Shown: one piece after another, positions 43,133 through 51,841 of the stretch | How the letters are laid out: each line of letters starts with the position of its first letter | How positions within the stretch are numbered: position 1 is the stretch's first letter | NCBI RefSeq assembly: GCF_000341225.1 | Contig: NZ_ANAC01000002.1 | Coordinates: forward strand, 62,001 to 126,000 | DNA length: 64,000 nt | Source of the DNA: Nocardiopsis alba DSM 43377 | GTDB lineage: Bacteria; Actinomycetota; Actinomycetes; Streptosporangiales; Streptosporangiaceae | Direction: 5' to 3' | Notes under the pieces: model-generated | Database searches by the model: none | What the model saw: the letters and a program-made list of their open reading frames with translations, nothing else | What the model was told of the DNA's origin: nothing | Position numbers and translations under genes: made by a program

Positions 43133-44590
43133 GTGAACGCACCAACTCCCTCCTCCTCGGACACCCGCAGAGCCCCTGCGGGGCCCCTGGACGCCTACTT
43201 CAAGATCACGGAACGGGGCTCCACCCTCGGAACCGAGATCCGCGGTGGTCTGGCGACCTTCTTCGCCATGGCCTACGTCGTGGTCCTCAACCCGCTGATC
43301 CTCGGCACGGCCGAGGACGTCAACGGCGACCTGCTCGGGATCCCCGAGGTCGCCGCCATGACCGCCCTGGTCGCCGCGATCTCCTGCGTCCTCATGGGCA
43401 TCGTCAGCCGCTACCCCTTCGCCATCGCGGCGGGCATGGGGCTCAACGCGGTCGTCGCCTACGGGATCGCGCCCCTCATGCCCTGGGCGGACGTCTTCCT
43501 GCTGATCATCGTCGAGGGCATCTTCCTGCTGATCCTCGTGCTCACCGGGTTCCGCACCGCGGTCTTCGCGGCGATCCCGCCCGGGCTCAAGGTGGCCATC
43601 GCCGTCGGTGTGGGCCTCTTCCTCGCCATGATCGGTCTGGCCAACGCCGGCTTCGTCCAGGCGGGCGAGGGCACCCCGGTCCAGCTCGGTAACGGCGGCC
43701 TCAACGGCTGGCCCATCCTGATCTTCGTCATCGGCCTGCTGATCAGCATCGCCCTCTACGTGCGCAAGGTCCGGGGCGCCCTGCTCCTGGGCATCGTGAT
43801 CACCACGGTCCTCGCCATCATCGTCGAGGCGGTCTTCGGCGACGGCGGCGACCGTCTCGGTTGGGGCGCGATCGTCCCGAGCCTGCCGAGCAGCCTCGGC
43901 GACGTCGTCGCCATGCCCGACGTCTCCCTGTTCCTCCTCTTCACCGACGGTGGTTTCAACATCGTCGCGCGTTGGTCGGACGTCGGGATCGCCACGGTCC
44001 TGATGCTGATCTTCACCCTGCTGCTGGCCGACTTCTTCGACACCATGGGCACCATGGTCGGCGTCGCGCGTCAGGGCGACCTGGCCGACGAGGACGGCAA
44101 CATCGAGGGCACCCGCGAGGTGCTGGTCGCCGACTCCCTGGGCACCGTCCTGGGCGGTATGGGTTCGGCCTCGGTCGCCACGCTGTACGCCGAGTCCGCG
44201 GCGGGTGTCGCGGAGGGAGCCCGTACGGGTCTGGCCCCGATCGTCACCGGCTTCATGTTCGTGATCGCGGCGTTCTTCACCCCGCTGGTCAGCCTGATCC
44301 CGTTCCACGCCGCCACCCCGGTGCTGGTGATGGTGGGCTTCATGATGCTGACCCAGGTCACCAACATCGACTTCAAGGACCCGGCGATCGCCATCGGATC
44401 GTTCATGGCGATCACGATGATGCCGTTCACCTACTCGATCGCCAACGGCATCGGCTTCGGTCTGATCGCCTACGCCTTCGTCATGATGGTGACCGGTCGC
44501 GCCCGCCAGGTGCACCCGCTGCTCTGGCTGATCTCGGTGGTCTTCCTGATCCACTTCGCGGAGGCGCCGATCTATGCGCTGATCGGCTGA
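43133..44590 (+). CDS. NCS2-family purine permease (AzgA-like)
   Basis: A 485-residue transporter with about 13 membrane helices. ITERGSTLGTEIRGGLATFFAMAYVVVLNP and GMGLNAVVAY are AzgA-type hallmarks, and DFFDTMGTMVGVARQGDL with the later SASVATLYAESAAGVAEGARTGL forms the substrate-binding repeat. The substrate is probably adenine, guanine or hypoxanthine; proton symport is the family mechanism. GTG 43133 is chosen; an upstream in-frame ATG at 42980 would add 51 non-homologous residues. No purine riboswitch is recognised in the leader. Confidence 0.92.
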   Translation: MNAPTPSSSDTRRAPAGPLDAYFKITERGSTLGTEIRGGLATFFAMAYVVVLNPLILGTAEDVNGDLLGIPEVAAMTALVAAISCVLMGIVSRYPFAIAAGMGLNAVVAYGIAPLMPWADVFLLIIVEGIFLLILVLTGFRTAVFAAIPPGLKVAIAVGVGLFLAMIGLANAGFVQAGEGTPVQLGNGGLNGWPILIFVIGLLISIALYVRKVRGALLLGIVITTVLAIIVEAVFGDGGDRLGWGAIVPSLPSSLGDVVAMPDVSLFLLFTDGGFNIVARWSDVGIATVLMLIFTLLLADFFDTMGTMVGVARQGDLADEDGNIEGTREVLVADSLGTVLGGMGSASVATLYAESAAGVAEGARTGLAPIVTGFMFVIAAFFTPLVSLIPFHAATPVLVMVGFMMLTQVTNIDFKDPAIAIGSFMAITMMPFTYSIANGIGFGLIAYAFVMMVTGRARQVHPLLWLISVVFLIHFAEAPIYALIG

Positions 44591-44670
44591 TTCCTCCCGA
44601 ATCACCAGGGTGTTCCCTCCGGCACATCGGGCTCGAACCCGTGTGTCGGGGGAATGAGAACGACTGTGGA

Positions 44671-44701
44671 CGGCGTTGGCTCGAGTGATGAGTCAACGCC
44701 G
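44671..44701 (+). terminator. Terminator after the purine permease
   Basis: CGGCGTTGGCTC and GAGTCAACGCCG form a 12-bp stem with one G-T pair, followed by TTTACTTCTTCT, which is a real U-rich tract. A second smaller hairpin (CACCACCG/CGGTGGTG) lies at 44723-44741. Confidence 0.8.
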
Positions 44702-44782
44702 TTTACTTCTTCTCGCCCCTCACACCACCGTCGCGGTGGTGGTTTCAGCCTCCCTCCACGGACACGTTCCCGCGGGGAGGGG

Positions 44783-46204
44783 ATGATGCGACGAATCGCG
44801 ATGTTCCGTTCCCTCGGTGTCCGTAACTACCGGATCTACGCCCTCGGTCAACTGGTCTCCAACCCCGGCACCTGGATGCAGAGGATCGCCCAGGACTGGC
44901 TGGTCCTCCAGCTCAGCGGCGGCAGCGGGATCGCGCTGGGCATGACCACCGCCCTCCAGTTCCTGCCGATGCTGTTCTTCGGGCTCTGGGGCGGGGCCAT
45001 GGTCGACCGCTTCGACAAGCGCCGACTGCTGATCCTCACCCAGTCCGCCATGGGCGTGCTCGCGGTGGGCCTCGGTGTCCTGGCCACCCTGGGCGCGGCC
45101 CAGGTCTGGCACGTCTACCTCTTCGCCTTCGGGCTGGGCATGATCACCGTGCTCGACAACCCGGGGCGTCAGGCCTTCGTGCCGGAGATGGTCGACCGTG
45201 AGCTCCTGCCCAACGCGATCGCCCTCAACAGCGCCAGCTTCCAGCTCGGCAGGGTCACCGGCCCCGCCATCGCCGGTCTGCTGATCGCCGCCATCGGCAG
45301 CGGCCCCGTCTTCATGATCAACGGCGCCTCGTTCGCCTTCACGATCGTCGCCCTGACCATGATCCGCACGGCCGAGCTCAACCCCACCGAGCCCGTACCG
45401 CGTGGCAAGGGGCAGATCCGCGAGGGCCTGCGCTACATCGGGGGCAGACACGACCTCGTCCTGCTGCTGATCCTGGCCGCCTCGGTGCAGTTCTTCGGAG
45501 CCAACAGCCAGAACCAGATCGCGCTCGTGGTCAACAACGTGTTCGAGAACGGAGCCGAGGCCTTCGGCGTGGCGGCGGCCGCGCTCGCGGTCGGTGCTCT
45601 GGCCGGCGCGCTATTGGCCGCCCGACGCGAGCACCCCCGGCTGCGGCTGGTCCTCATCGGCGCGATGGGGTTCGGAGCGGCCCAGGTGTTCGCGGGCCTC
45701 ATGCCGGGCTACGTGTCCTTCGTGGTGGTCCTGGTGCCCATGGGCGTGCTCTTCATGACCTACGTGACCACGCTCAACGCCACCTTCCAACTCAGCGTCG
45801 ACCCGAGGATGCGGGGACGGGCGATGAGCATGTTCCTGCTGGTCTTCATGGGCGTGGCGCCGATCGGGGCTCCGGTGGTGGGCCTGCTCGCCGACGCCTT
45901 CGGCCCCCGGGTCAGCCTCATCGTCGGCGGTGTGGTGACGGTCCTGGTGGTCGGGGTGCTCTCCGCCCTGCTCATGCGGGTCAAGGAGGTGAGGGTGCGC
46001 GACCTGCTGTCCCGGAAGTCCGACGCCGCGACCGTCGAGGTCCCCGAGAAGGGGGAGACGGGCCCGGAACCGACCGGAACGGACGGGGCCGCGCGCACCC
46101 TGGATGCCCCCACGGACGAGGTGATCCCCGAGACGCCACGTCCTCCGGAGAAGCCGTCGACCGCGGAGGACGAGGACGAGGACGAGAGAACGGTCAGGCG
46201 GTGA
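44783..46204 (+). CDS. MFS transporter (enterobactin/macrolide-exporter-like)
   Basis: About 474 residues with 12 membrane helices and a long acidic C-terminal tail. The motif-A-like loop is GLWGGAMVDRFDKRRLLI. The shape (YRIYALGQLVSNPGTWMQRIAQDWLV start) matches the EntS-like exporter group. The substrate is unknown. GGAGG lies 2 nt from ATG 44783 but 5 nt from ATG 44786, so the latter could be the actual start. It ends overlapping the convergent TauE gene by 11 bp. Confidence 0.88.
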   Translation: MMRRIAMFRSLGVRNYRIYALGQLVSNPGTWMQRIAQDWLVLQLSGGSGIALGMTTALQFLPMLFFGLWGGAMVDRFDKRRLLILTQSAMGVLAVGLGVLATLGAAQVWHVYLFAFGLGMITVLDNPGRQAFVPEMVDRELLPNAIALNSASFQLGRVTGPAIAGLLIAAIGSGPVFMINGASFAFTIVALTMIRTAELNPTEPVPRGKGQIREGLRYIGGRHDLVLLLILAASVQFFGANSQNQIALVVNNVFENGAEAFGVAAAALAVGALAGALLAARREHPRLRLVLIGAMGFGAAQVFAGLMPGYVSFVVVLVPMGVLFMTYVTTLNATFQLSVDPRMRGRAMSMFLLVFMGVAPIGAPVVGLLADAFGPRVSLIVGGVVTVLVVGVLSALLMRVKEVRVRDLLSRKSDAATVEVPEKGETGPEPTGTDGAARTLDAPTDEVIPETPRPPEKPSTAEDEDEDERTVRR

Positions 46205-46925
46205 CCACACGGGTCACCACGGACACCGAGCTCACCAACAGCAGCACCAGGATCGTGCGACGGAAGAGCTCGGCGTCCAACTTCCGGAACAGCCGTTCTC
46301 CGATGAACGTGCCGATCAGCAGGGCGGGGGCGCCCGAGAGGACGAGCCCGCCCACCTCCGGAGTCAACTGACCGCCGAACACGAAACCCACCAGTGTCGC
46401 CACGCTCGTCGCGGAGAACGCCACGGCGAGCGTGGCCCGCTGGACCCGAGGCGCCAGGTCGGCCAACCGCGACCCCTGGAGGCCGGCCACCAGGATCGGT
46501 CCGTCGATCGCCGTCGCCGCGAACGAGGCGCCCGACAACGCGCTCATGCCCGCCACGGCGACCATCCCGCCCGGGACCCGCACCCGGCGCCACACCAGCA
46601 GGGTCCCCGCCACCACCGACGCCGCGATCAGCGTCAACAGGGTCGACTCGGACAGGACGTTGAGCGCCCACAACCCGAACGGGACACCCGCCAGGGTGCA
46701 CACCACCAGCAGTGACGCCCCTCTCCGGTCGACGTGCGCGCGGTCGCGCGCCATGACCCACAGGTTCAACGGCACCGCCAGCGTCGCCGCGACCACGACC
46801 GCGCTCACCGGGTCCAAGAGGAGCGCCAACGGTGGGACCGCGACGAGGGCGAAACCGAAGCCGGCGGCGATCCGGACCATGGCGGCCACGGTCAGCACGA
46901 CGAAAACGCAGATGAGAACGGACAT
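46194..46925 (-). CDS. TauE/SafE-family permease
   Basis: A 243-residue membrane protein with about eight helices in two halves, typical of TauE/SafE sulfonate or sulfite exporter-like proteins. MVRIAAGFGFALVAVPPLALLLDP and GATFAATAIDGPILVA-like segments are the repeated signature. The substrate cannot be assigned from sequence. It converges on the MFS exporter with an 11-bp overlap and is divergent from thpR. Confidence 0.85.
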   Translation of the reverse strand: MSVLICVFVVLTVAAMVRIAAGFGFALVAVPPLALLLDPVSAVVVAATLAVPLNLWVMARDRAHVDRRGASLLVVCTLAGVPFGLWALNVLSESTLLTLIAASVVAGTLLVWRRVRVPGGMVAVAGMSALSGASFAATAIDGPILVAGLQGSRLADLAPRVQRATLAVAFSATSVATLVGFVFGGQLTPEVGGLVLSGAPALLIGTFIGERLFRKLDAELFRRTILVLLLVSSVSVVTRVVTA

Positions 46926-47000
46926 GAGGGCTGCTCACTGGAAAGGTGGGAGGGACTCGAAGACCCTACTCGGGGTCGAGCGGTGGAGAAAGAGGAGAGC

Positions 47001-47549
47001 ATGAGGTCGTTCGTCGCGCTGTGGCCCTCCCCGGAGGTCGTCGAGACCCTGGACCGCGCGGTGCGGCACGTCCGACGGCGGGTGCCGGAGGCCAAGTGGA
47101 CCAGACGGGAGGAATGGCACCTCACCCTGCTCTTCCTCGGCGAGGTGGACGGCGCCCTCATGCCCGGCCTCCTCGAGGCCCTCGACCACGTCCTCGACGG
47201 ATATCCACCCCTCGACCTCTCCCTCGACGGCTGGGGGGTCTTCCCCTTGAGCGCCCCGCGCGCCTCCGTGGTCTGGGCGGGGGTGACCGGGGAGCACCTC
47301 ATCGGGCTGGTGGACGGGCTACGGGAGGCGGCCCGATCGGCCGGGGTCCGGGTCGAGTCACGGCCCTTCGTTCCCCACCTGACCCTGGCCCGCGCCCGCC
47401 CGCCCCTGGTCACCGAGCGGATCCTGCGCACACTGGGCCCGCCGCCCCGGGCCGGTTGGCGCTCCGACCGGATCGACCTCGTCGAGAGCCGCCGTGTGGG
47501 AGAGAGCCGCTACCGCGCCGTCCGCTCCTGGGAGACGTCCGGACGGTAG
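47001..47549 (+). CDS. thpR: RNA 2',3'-cyclic phosphodiesterase (ThpR, 2H family)
   Basis: A 182-residue 2H phosphoesterase with both H-x-T-x motifs: H40-L-T-L in EWHLTLLFLG and H126-L-T-L in VPHLTLARA. It opens 2',3'-cyclic phosphates in RNA fragments. ATG 47001 is preceded by AGAGGAGAGC. Length and order are typical. Confidence 0.93.
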   Translation: MRSFVALWPSPEVVETLDRAVRHVRRRVPEAKWTRREEWHLTLLFLGEVDGALMPGLLEALDHVLDGYPPLDLSLDGWGVFPLSAPRASVVWAGVTGEHLIGLVDGLREAARSAGVRVESRPFVPHLTLARARPPLVTERILRTLGPPPRAGWRSDRIDLVESRRVGESRYRAVRSWETSGR

Positions 47550-47571
47550 CGGACATGGGTGGAGCCCGAGG

Positions 47572-48357
47572 TCAGGGCTTGCGGGCCAGCCCGCCGTACT
47601 GGTCGACGTGCTCGGGCACACCGGCGTCGGTCGTGTCCGGGCGCCAGCGGGACACCGAGACCACGCCGGGCTCCAACAGCTCCATGCCGTCGAAGAACTC
47701 CTCGATGCGCTCGGGAGAGCGCAGGTGCATCGGAGCGGCGCTGTTGGCGTTCCAGTGCTCGGCGGCCTCGACGACCTCCGCGGAGGTGTTCGTGGAGTCG
47801 TTGGCGGCGAAGTGGCTACCGGAGGGGAGGGCGTCCACGTAGGCCCGCACCAGGGAGCGGGCCGTGGCGTCGTCGGCGATGTGGCCGAGGGTGCCCATGA
47901 TGGTCAGCCCGATCGGCCGGGTGAAGTCCAGGTGCTCCCGGGCGGCGGCCAGAACCTTCTCCGGCTCGTGCATGTCGGCGTCGACGTAGTGGGTCGTCCC
48001 CTCGGGAACGCTCGTGAGTAGGGCACGGGCGTGGGAGAGCACGAGGGGGTCGTTGTCGACGTAGACGACACGGGACTCGGGGGCCAGGGCCTGGGCGACC
48101 TCGTGGGTGTTGTTCGCCGTGGGAAGGCCGGTGCCGATGTCCAGGAACTGGCGGACCCCGGCCTCGCGCACCAGATGGGTGACGACCCGGACGAGGAAGG
48201 CCCGGTCGGCGCGGGCCGCGGTGACGATGCCCGGGAAGATCTCCCTGATGTGGTCGCCGACCTCGCGGTCGGCGGGATAGTTGTCCTTGCCGCCCAGCCA
48301 GTGGTTCCACACTCGGGCGGAGTGCGCGGTGGCGGTGTCGATCACGGGTTCGTTCAC
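47572..48357 (-). CDS. DUF574 SAM-dependent methyltransferase
   Basis: A 261-residue actinobacterial DUF574 protein. The N-terminal signature is ARVWNHWLGGKDNYPADREVGD, and motif I is FLDIGTGLPTANNTHEVAQ, with VVYVDNDPLVLSHARALL later. These methyltransferases are abundant in Streptomyces and relatives, and targets are mostly unknown. GTG 48357 is used. It converges on thpR (22-bp gap). Confidence 0.9.
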   Translation of the reverse strand: MNEPVIDTATAHSARVWNHWLGGKDNYPADREVGDHIREIFPGIVTAARADRAFLVRVVTHLVREAGVRQFLDIGTGLPTANNTHEVAQALAPESRVVYVDNDPLVLSHARALLTSVPEGTTHYVDADMHEPEKVLAAAREHLDFTRPIGLTIMGTLGHIADDATARSLVRAYVDALPSGSHFAANDSTNTSAEVVEAAEHWNANSAAPMHLRSPERIEEFFDGMELLEPGVVSVSRWRPDTTDAGVPEHVDQYGGLARKP

Positions 48358-48451
48358 TGTGCCGGCCTTCGTGCAGGGGGTAGGGCTGACAGGGTAACCC
48401 CGGCGCCACCGGAACCCTTGCCTCGTAAGGCCTCCGTCCCCGATAGCGGAA

Positions 48452-48478
48452 GAGAGGTCCCCGTGCGTCGGGGCTCTC
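48452..48478. terminator. Putative terminator after the lipoprotein gene
   Basis: GAGAGGTCCCCG and CGGGGCTCTC pair with a 2-nt bulge, 10 bp beyond the lipoprotein stop on the minus strand. The rest of 48358-48451 was not assigned. Confidence 0.5.
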
Positions 48479-48487
48479 GGCGGCAGG

Positions 48488-49636
48488 TCAGAACAGGGCG
48501 ATCTCGATCTCATCCCTCAAGGGGAAGACGTAGGCCTCTGGAGAAATATTCCACTGCCTAGGATTCTCGGCGAGCTCACCCTCGATCTTGAGGCTCTCGT
48601 CCACGTCGTCCTCGGAGAAGGGGACGCTCTCGTCCTCGACGAGCGCGTGAATCGAACGAACGATCAGAAGATTCTCGGTCATGTTCCGATCGTCGGTGAA
48701 GATGATCCGTTCCGGGGTCGGATCCATGTCCAGTAGGGGTTTCTCGATGAACTCGTTCAGATCCGGGATCGCCCTCCACGGGTCGAGCACCTCGGGGGCG
48801 TAGCCATTCTCCCGGAGAGTGAGAATCGAAGTCCGACCGGTGGCGCCGTCGGCGAACATCGTCGTCACGGGCTCGACACCGTCGCCGGGAACCTCCTTGG
48901 ATAGCCAAGGCTGAACCTCGGGAACGGAGTCGCCATTCCAGAAACGCTCCCAGAACGTCTCCCCGGACGCGGCGTGAAACGCCTCGACGTGCACCGTCCC
49001 CTCGCCCGGGCACGCGTACGAGGCCAGCACTCTCCTTTCCAGAGTGGCCACCCTGACCTCTCGGGGGTCTCCGGAGGCGCACGCCTCGCTCAGATCCCGC
49101 TCCCATAGCGCCTCGGCTCCGGCCAACGAGGAGAAGGTCACGACGGTGTCCTGCTCGACCAGGACCCTGGAGTCCTCGGTCAGCTCACCGATGCCCTCCG
49201 AAGCCGAACCCCACGAGCGGTGCGAATCCAGCACGTTCCCGGTCTTCGAGCCGAGCACCACCGTCCACACGGATTCGATCGGCCCCAGCGCTTCGCGGTA
49301 CTCGACGACGACGGAGGCCCCATCGGCGGTCACCCCCACATCCGTGACGTCCTCGGCCGGGTAACTCCAGACCTCCTCCACGGGGTCCATCGCCACGGAG
49401 ACGACCTCGTCCGCGAGAACAGCCACCGCTCCGTCCGAGGAGACCAGGAGATCCTCCTCCACGACCCGTCCGCTCTCCGCCAGGAATTCCTCGACCGCGG
49501 CCAGATCCCGCAGGGTCAGAGGGGGCCGGAAGTACTCGGTGTCGGTGTCGTGGCGCACCGCCTCCATGGGGGTCCCACAGGCGGAAAGAAGGAGAACCGA
49601 AGCGACGCAGAGCGCCGTTCCGTTCAGCGATCTCAT
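48488..49636 (-). CDS. Lipoprotein with PQQ-like beta-propeller
   Basis: A 382-residue exported protein. The lipoprotein signal is MRSLNGTALCVASVLLLSAC, with lipobox L-L-S-A-C and the anchor Cys20. The rest is a series of strands with W-(S/T)-Y or W-x-(R/D)-D-like endings (VWSYPAED, ALWERDLSEAC, TFWERFWNGD) typical of PQQ-like propellers. A role in sensing or cell-envelope assembly is possible, but not known. ATG 49636 is supported by the signal sequence only. Confidence 0.82.
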   Translation of the reverse strand: MRSLNGTALCVASVLLLSACGTPMEAVRHDTDTEYFRPPLTLRDLAAVEEFLAESGRVVEEDLLVSSDGAVAVLADEVVSVAMDPVEEVWSYPAEDVTDVGVTADGASVVVEYREALGPIESVWTVVLGSKTGNVLDSHRSWGSASEGIGELTEDSRVLVEQDTVVTFSSLAGAEALWERDLSEACASGDPREVRVATLERRVLASYACPGEGTVHVEAFHAASGETFWERFWNGDSVPEVQPWLSKEVPGDGVEPVTTMFADGATGRTSILTLRENGYAPEVLDPWRAIPDLNEFIEKPLLDMDPTPERIIFTDDRNMTENLLIVRSIHALVEDESVPFSEDDVDESLKIEGELAENPRQWNISPEAYVFPLRDEIEIALF

Positions 49637-50081
49637 AGACGAACCGGTTCCGTTCTTCTCTTCTCTCAACGTCGACGAAGGGGACTTTAACCGCTCGGTG
49701 GGACCAAGCGCCGATCGAGGGACATCGGAACCCTTCGTGGGACCTCGCGGGCGACCTTTCCACGCCGAACACGCGCCCCTCACCGGCGACGCGTCATCGA
49801 CAGAGCCGCGTTCCCCCGGTGGCCGTTCCCGGGTCACCGGAGCGGACGATCGTGCCCACAGGGGGCGGTCGAGGTCGCGCAGAGCCCACGAGTGTTCGGG
49901 GGCGGTGTGGTTGATCACGTCCGGTGCTCGGCGATCCCGCGTAGACCGTGAGGATCCGCCCGGCCATGAGGTTCGGGGCCCTTCGGACAGGAAGGCACGG
50001 GTCGGACCCCTGCCGGACCGCCCGGACCCTGGGGCTAACCTGGGGTGGCGAATCCCAACGAGCACCGGAGCGGGGCACGTC
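49637..50081. other. 445-bp gene-free region
   Basis: No protein or RNA gene is supported here. The only feature noted is a -10-like TAACCT at 50036-50041, 41 bp before the small membrane peptide, with a likely leader from about 50048. Longer open frames through this stretch look like codon-bias shadows. Confidence 0.5.
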
Positions 50082-50180
50082 ATGAGCATGCTCACCAACA
50101 ACCGCAAGCAGCGCTGGCTGCTGCCCGTGGTGCTCGGAACGATCATGCTGATCGTGGTCCTGGGCTCCTTCTTCGGCTGA
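50082..50180 (+). CDS. 32-residue single-helix membrane peptide
   Basis: The open frame MSMLTNNRKQRWLLPVVLGT followed by a hydrophobic end (IMLIVVLGSFFG) has a basic cytoplasmic start and one 20-residue membrane helix. A CGGAGCGGGG site before the ATG and a -10-like TAACCT box at 50036 make it a plausible real small gene, although peptide families this short cannot be recognised by eye. Confidence 0.5.
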   Translation: MSMLTNNRKQRWLLPVVLGTIMLIVVLGSFFG

Positions 50181-50205
50181 ACCGGTCCGGCCGGCGTCCC
50201 CCGGC

Positions 50206-50236
50206 TTGACCTTGACACAGGTGTCAGGCTTTTAGC
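50206..50236 (+). promoter_or_regulatory. MerR-type operator-promoter of a leaderless efflux operon
   Basis: -35 TTGACC (50206-50211) and -10 TTTAGC (50231-50236) are separated by 19 bp, the long spacer typical of MerR-activated promoters. The spacer contains the dyad CTTGACAC-AG-GTGTCAGG (50211-50228). The predicted start of transcription (about 50243) nearly coincides with the ATG at 50245, so the mRNA is probably leaderless. Confidence 0.75.
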
Positions 50237-50244
50237 GTGCCGGC

Positions 50245-51462
50245 ATGTCCTCGCACACGCTCCGTTCGGGAGCACCCTGGTACCTGGCCCTGGTCGCCTT
50301 CGCGGTCGGGACCGACGACCTCGTCATCGCCGGCCTTCTACCCGCCATCGCCCGCGACCTCGACATCGGGGTCGCCGCCGCCGGACAGGCGGTGACGGTC
50401 TTCTCGATCACCTACGCCGTGGCCGCCCCCGTGCTGGCCGTGGCCACCGCCCGGCTGCCCCGCCGCGCCCTCCTCCTGACCGGGCTCGCCCTGTTCGCGT
50501 GCGTCAACCTCGCGACCGCGCTCGTCCCCGGCTACGCGTCCCTGCTGGTGATGCGGGTGGTCGCCGCCCTGATCGCGGCGGTGCTCACCCCGGTGGCCTT
50601 CTCCATGGCGGCCCGACTGGTCGCGCCGGAGCACACCGGACGCGCGGTCGGCACCGTGGCCGCCGGGCTGACCGTCTCCCTCTTCCTCGGAGTGCCGATC
50701 GGCTCCCTCCTGGGCTCCCTCTTCGGCTGGCGCGCGACCTTCCTGGCCGTGGCCCTGTTCACCGGTGCGGTCCTCGCCATCGCCGCCTCACGTCTGCCCG
50801 CCCTCGACGGGGCGCCGGAGGCCGGGCTTCGGCACCAACTGGGCAGTCTGGGGAGACCGGCCATCCTGACCTGTGTGCTCGGAACCGTCATGGGGGCGAG
50901 CGGCGGGTTCATGGTCTACACCTACATCGCGCCCCTGACCCGCGACCTCACCGGCGCCGGAGGGGTCGCTCTGGCCCCCCTGATCGCCGTCGTCGGCGCG
51001 GCCGGGGCCGTCGGGACCATGGTCTGCGGTCGGGCCACCGACCGGTGGGGCGCCGACCGGGTCCTGCTCGTCTCCTTCGCCGGGATGATCGCGACCAGCC
51101 TGACCCTGGCCGCGCTCGGGTACCTCGGCGGGGGAGCGGTCCCCGTGTGGACCCTGGCCGCCGTGCTGGCGCTGTGGGGGTTCGCCGCCTGGGGTTTCGC
51201 GGCGCCGATGAGCGCACGGCTGCTGGGGTTGGCCGGGGAGGAGGGGACCGAGGCGTTGGCCCTCAACACCGGCGGCCTCTACGTGGGCACGGCCGTGGCC
51301 GGAGCGCTCGGCGGCGTGGTCGTCTCCTCCCAGGGAGGGGCCGGGGTGGCCGCGACCGCCACCGCGATCGGCCTGCTCGCCTTCGTCGCCATGGCGCTCT
51401 CCGTCCGGCGTTTCCCCACGTCCGGTCAGGTCGGAACGGTACGGGAGGACACCCTTTCGTAG
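50245..51462 (+). CDS. MFS efflux transporter (DHA1 type)
   Basis: A 405-residue exporter with 12 helices of the drug:H+ antiporter-1 group (AraJ/Cmx-like). The acidic pair FAVGTDDLVIAGLLPAIA in helix 1 is characteristic, with the G-x-x-x-G-P-x-x-G-G-like motif C LFLGVPIGSLLGSLFGW in helix 5. The likely role is drug or dye export. It is followed 34 bp later by merR, and both lie behind the 19-bp-spacer promoter, so the MerR protein should induce its own efflux pump. Confidence 0.9.
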   Translation: MSSHTLRSGAPWYLALVAFAVGTDDLVIAGLLPAIARDLDIGVAAAGQAVTVFSITYAVAAPVLAVATARLPRRALLLTGLALFACVNLATALVPGYASLLVMRVVAALIAAVLTPVAFSMAARLVAPEHTGRAVGTVAAGLTVSLFLGVPIGSLLGSLFGWRATFLAVALFTGAVLAIAASRLPALDGAPEAGLRHQLGSLGRPAILTCVLGTVMGASGGFMVYTYIAPLTRDLTGAGGVALAPLIAVVGAAGAVGTMVCGRATDRWGADRVLLVSFAGMIATSLTLAALGYLGGGAVPVWTLAAVLALWGFAAWGFAAPMSARLLGLAGEEGTEALALNTGGLYVGTAVAGALGGVVVSSQGGAGVAATATAIGLLAFVAMALSVRRFPTSGQVGTVREDTLS

Positions 51463-51496
51463 ACTGGCGTCCGGTTCGAGGAGAGAGGGGGACGGC

Positions 51497-51841
51497 ATGC
51501 GGATCGGAGAGCTCGCCGAACGCACCGGGGCCAGCCCGCGGTCGTTGCGGTACTACGAACAGCGGGGCCTGCTCGCCTCGGAACGGTCCGCCAACGGCTA
51601 CCGGGAGTACGGCGCCGACGCGGTGGAGCGGGTGCGCAACATCCGGCTCCTGCTGGAGTCCGGACTGACCTCGGAGGACGTCCAAGAGCTCCAGGCCTGC
51701 CTGGAACTGGACCTGGTCCGTGAGCCCGCCTGCGCCGAGGCCGTCGCCCTGTACGAACAGCGCCTTCAAGCGGTCCGGGAGCGGATCGACACCCTCACCG
51801 CCACGGAGCGGCGCCTGGAGGAACGGATCGCGGAGCTCTAA
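51497..51841 (+). CDS. MerR-family transcriptional regulator
   Basis: A 114-residue protein. The N-terminal helix-turn-helix and wing read MRIGELAERTGASPRSLRYYEQRGLL and RSANGYREY, then come the coupling segment RNIRLLLESGLTSEDV and a C-terminal coiled coil. Cys68 and Cys78 could bind a metal or drug, but spacing differs from MerR/CueR. Its probable binding site is the dyad at 50211-50228. Its 3' end overlaps the convergent BKACE gene by 4 bp. Confidence 0.9.
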   Translation: MRIGELAERTGASPRSLRYYEQRGLLASERSANGYREYGADAVERVRNIRLLLESGLTSEDVQELQACLELDLVREPACAEAVALYEQRLQAVRERIDTLTATERRLEERIAEL

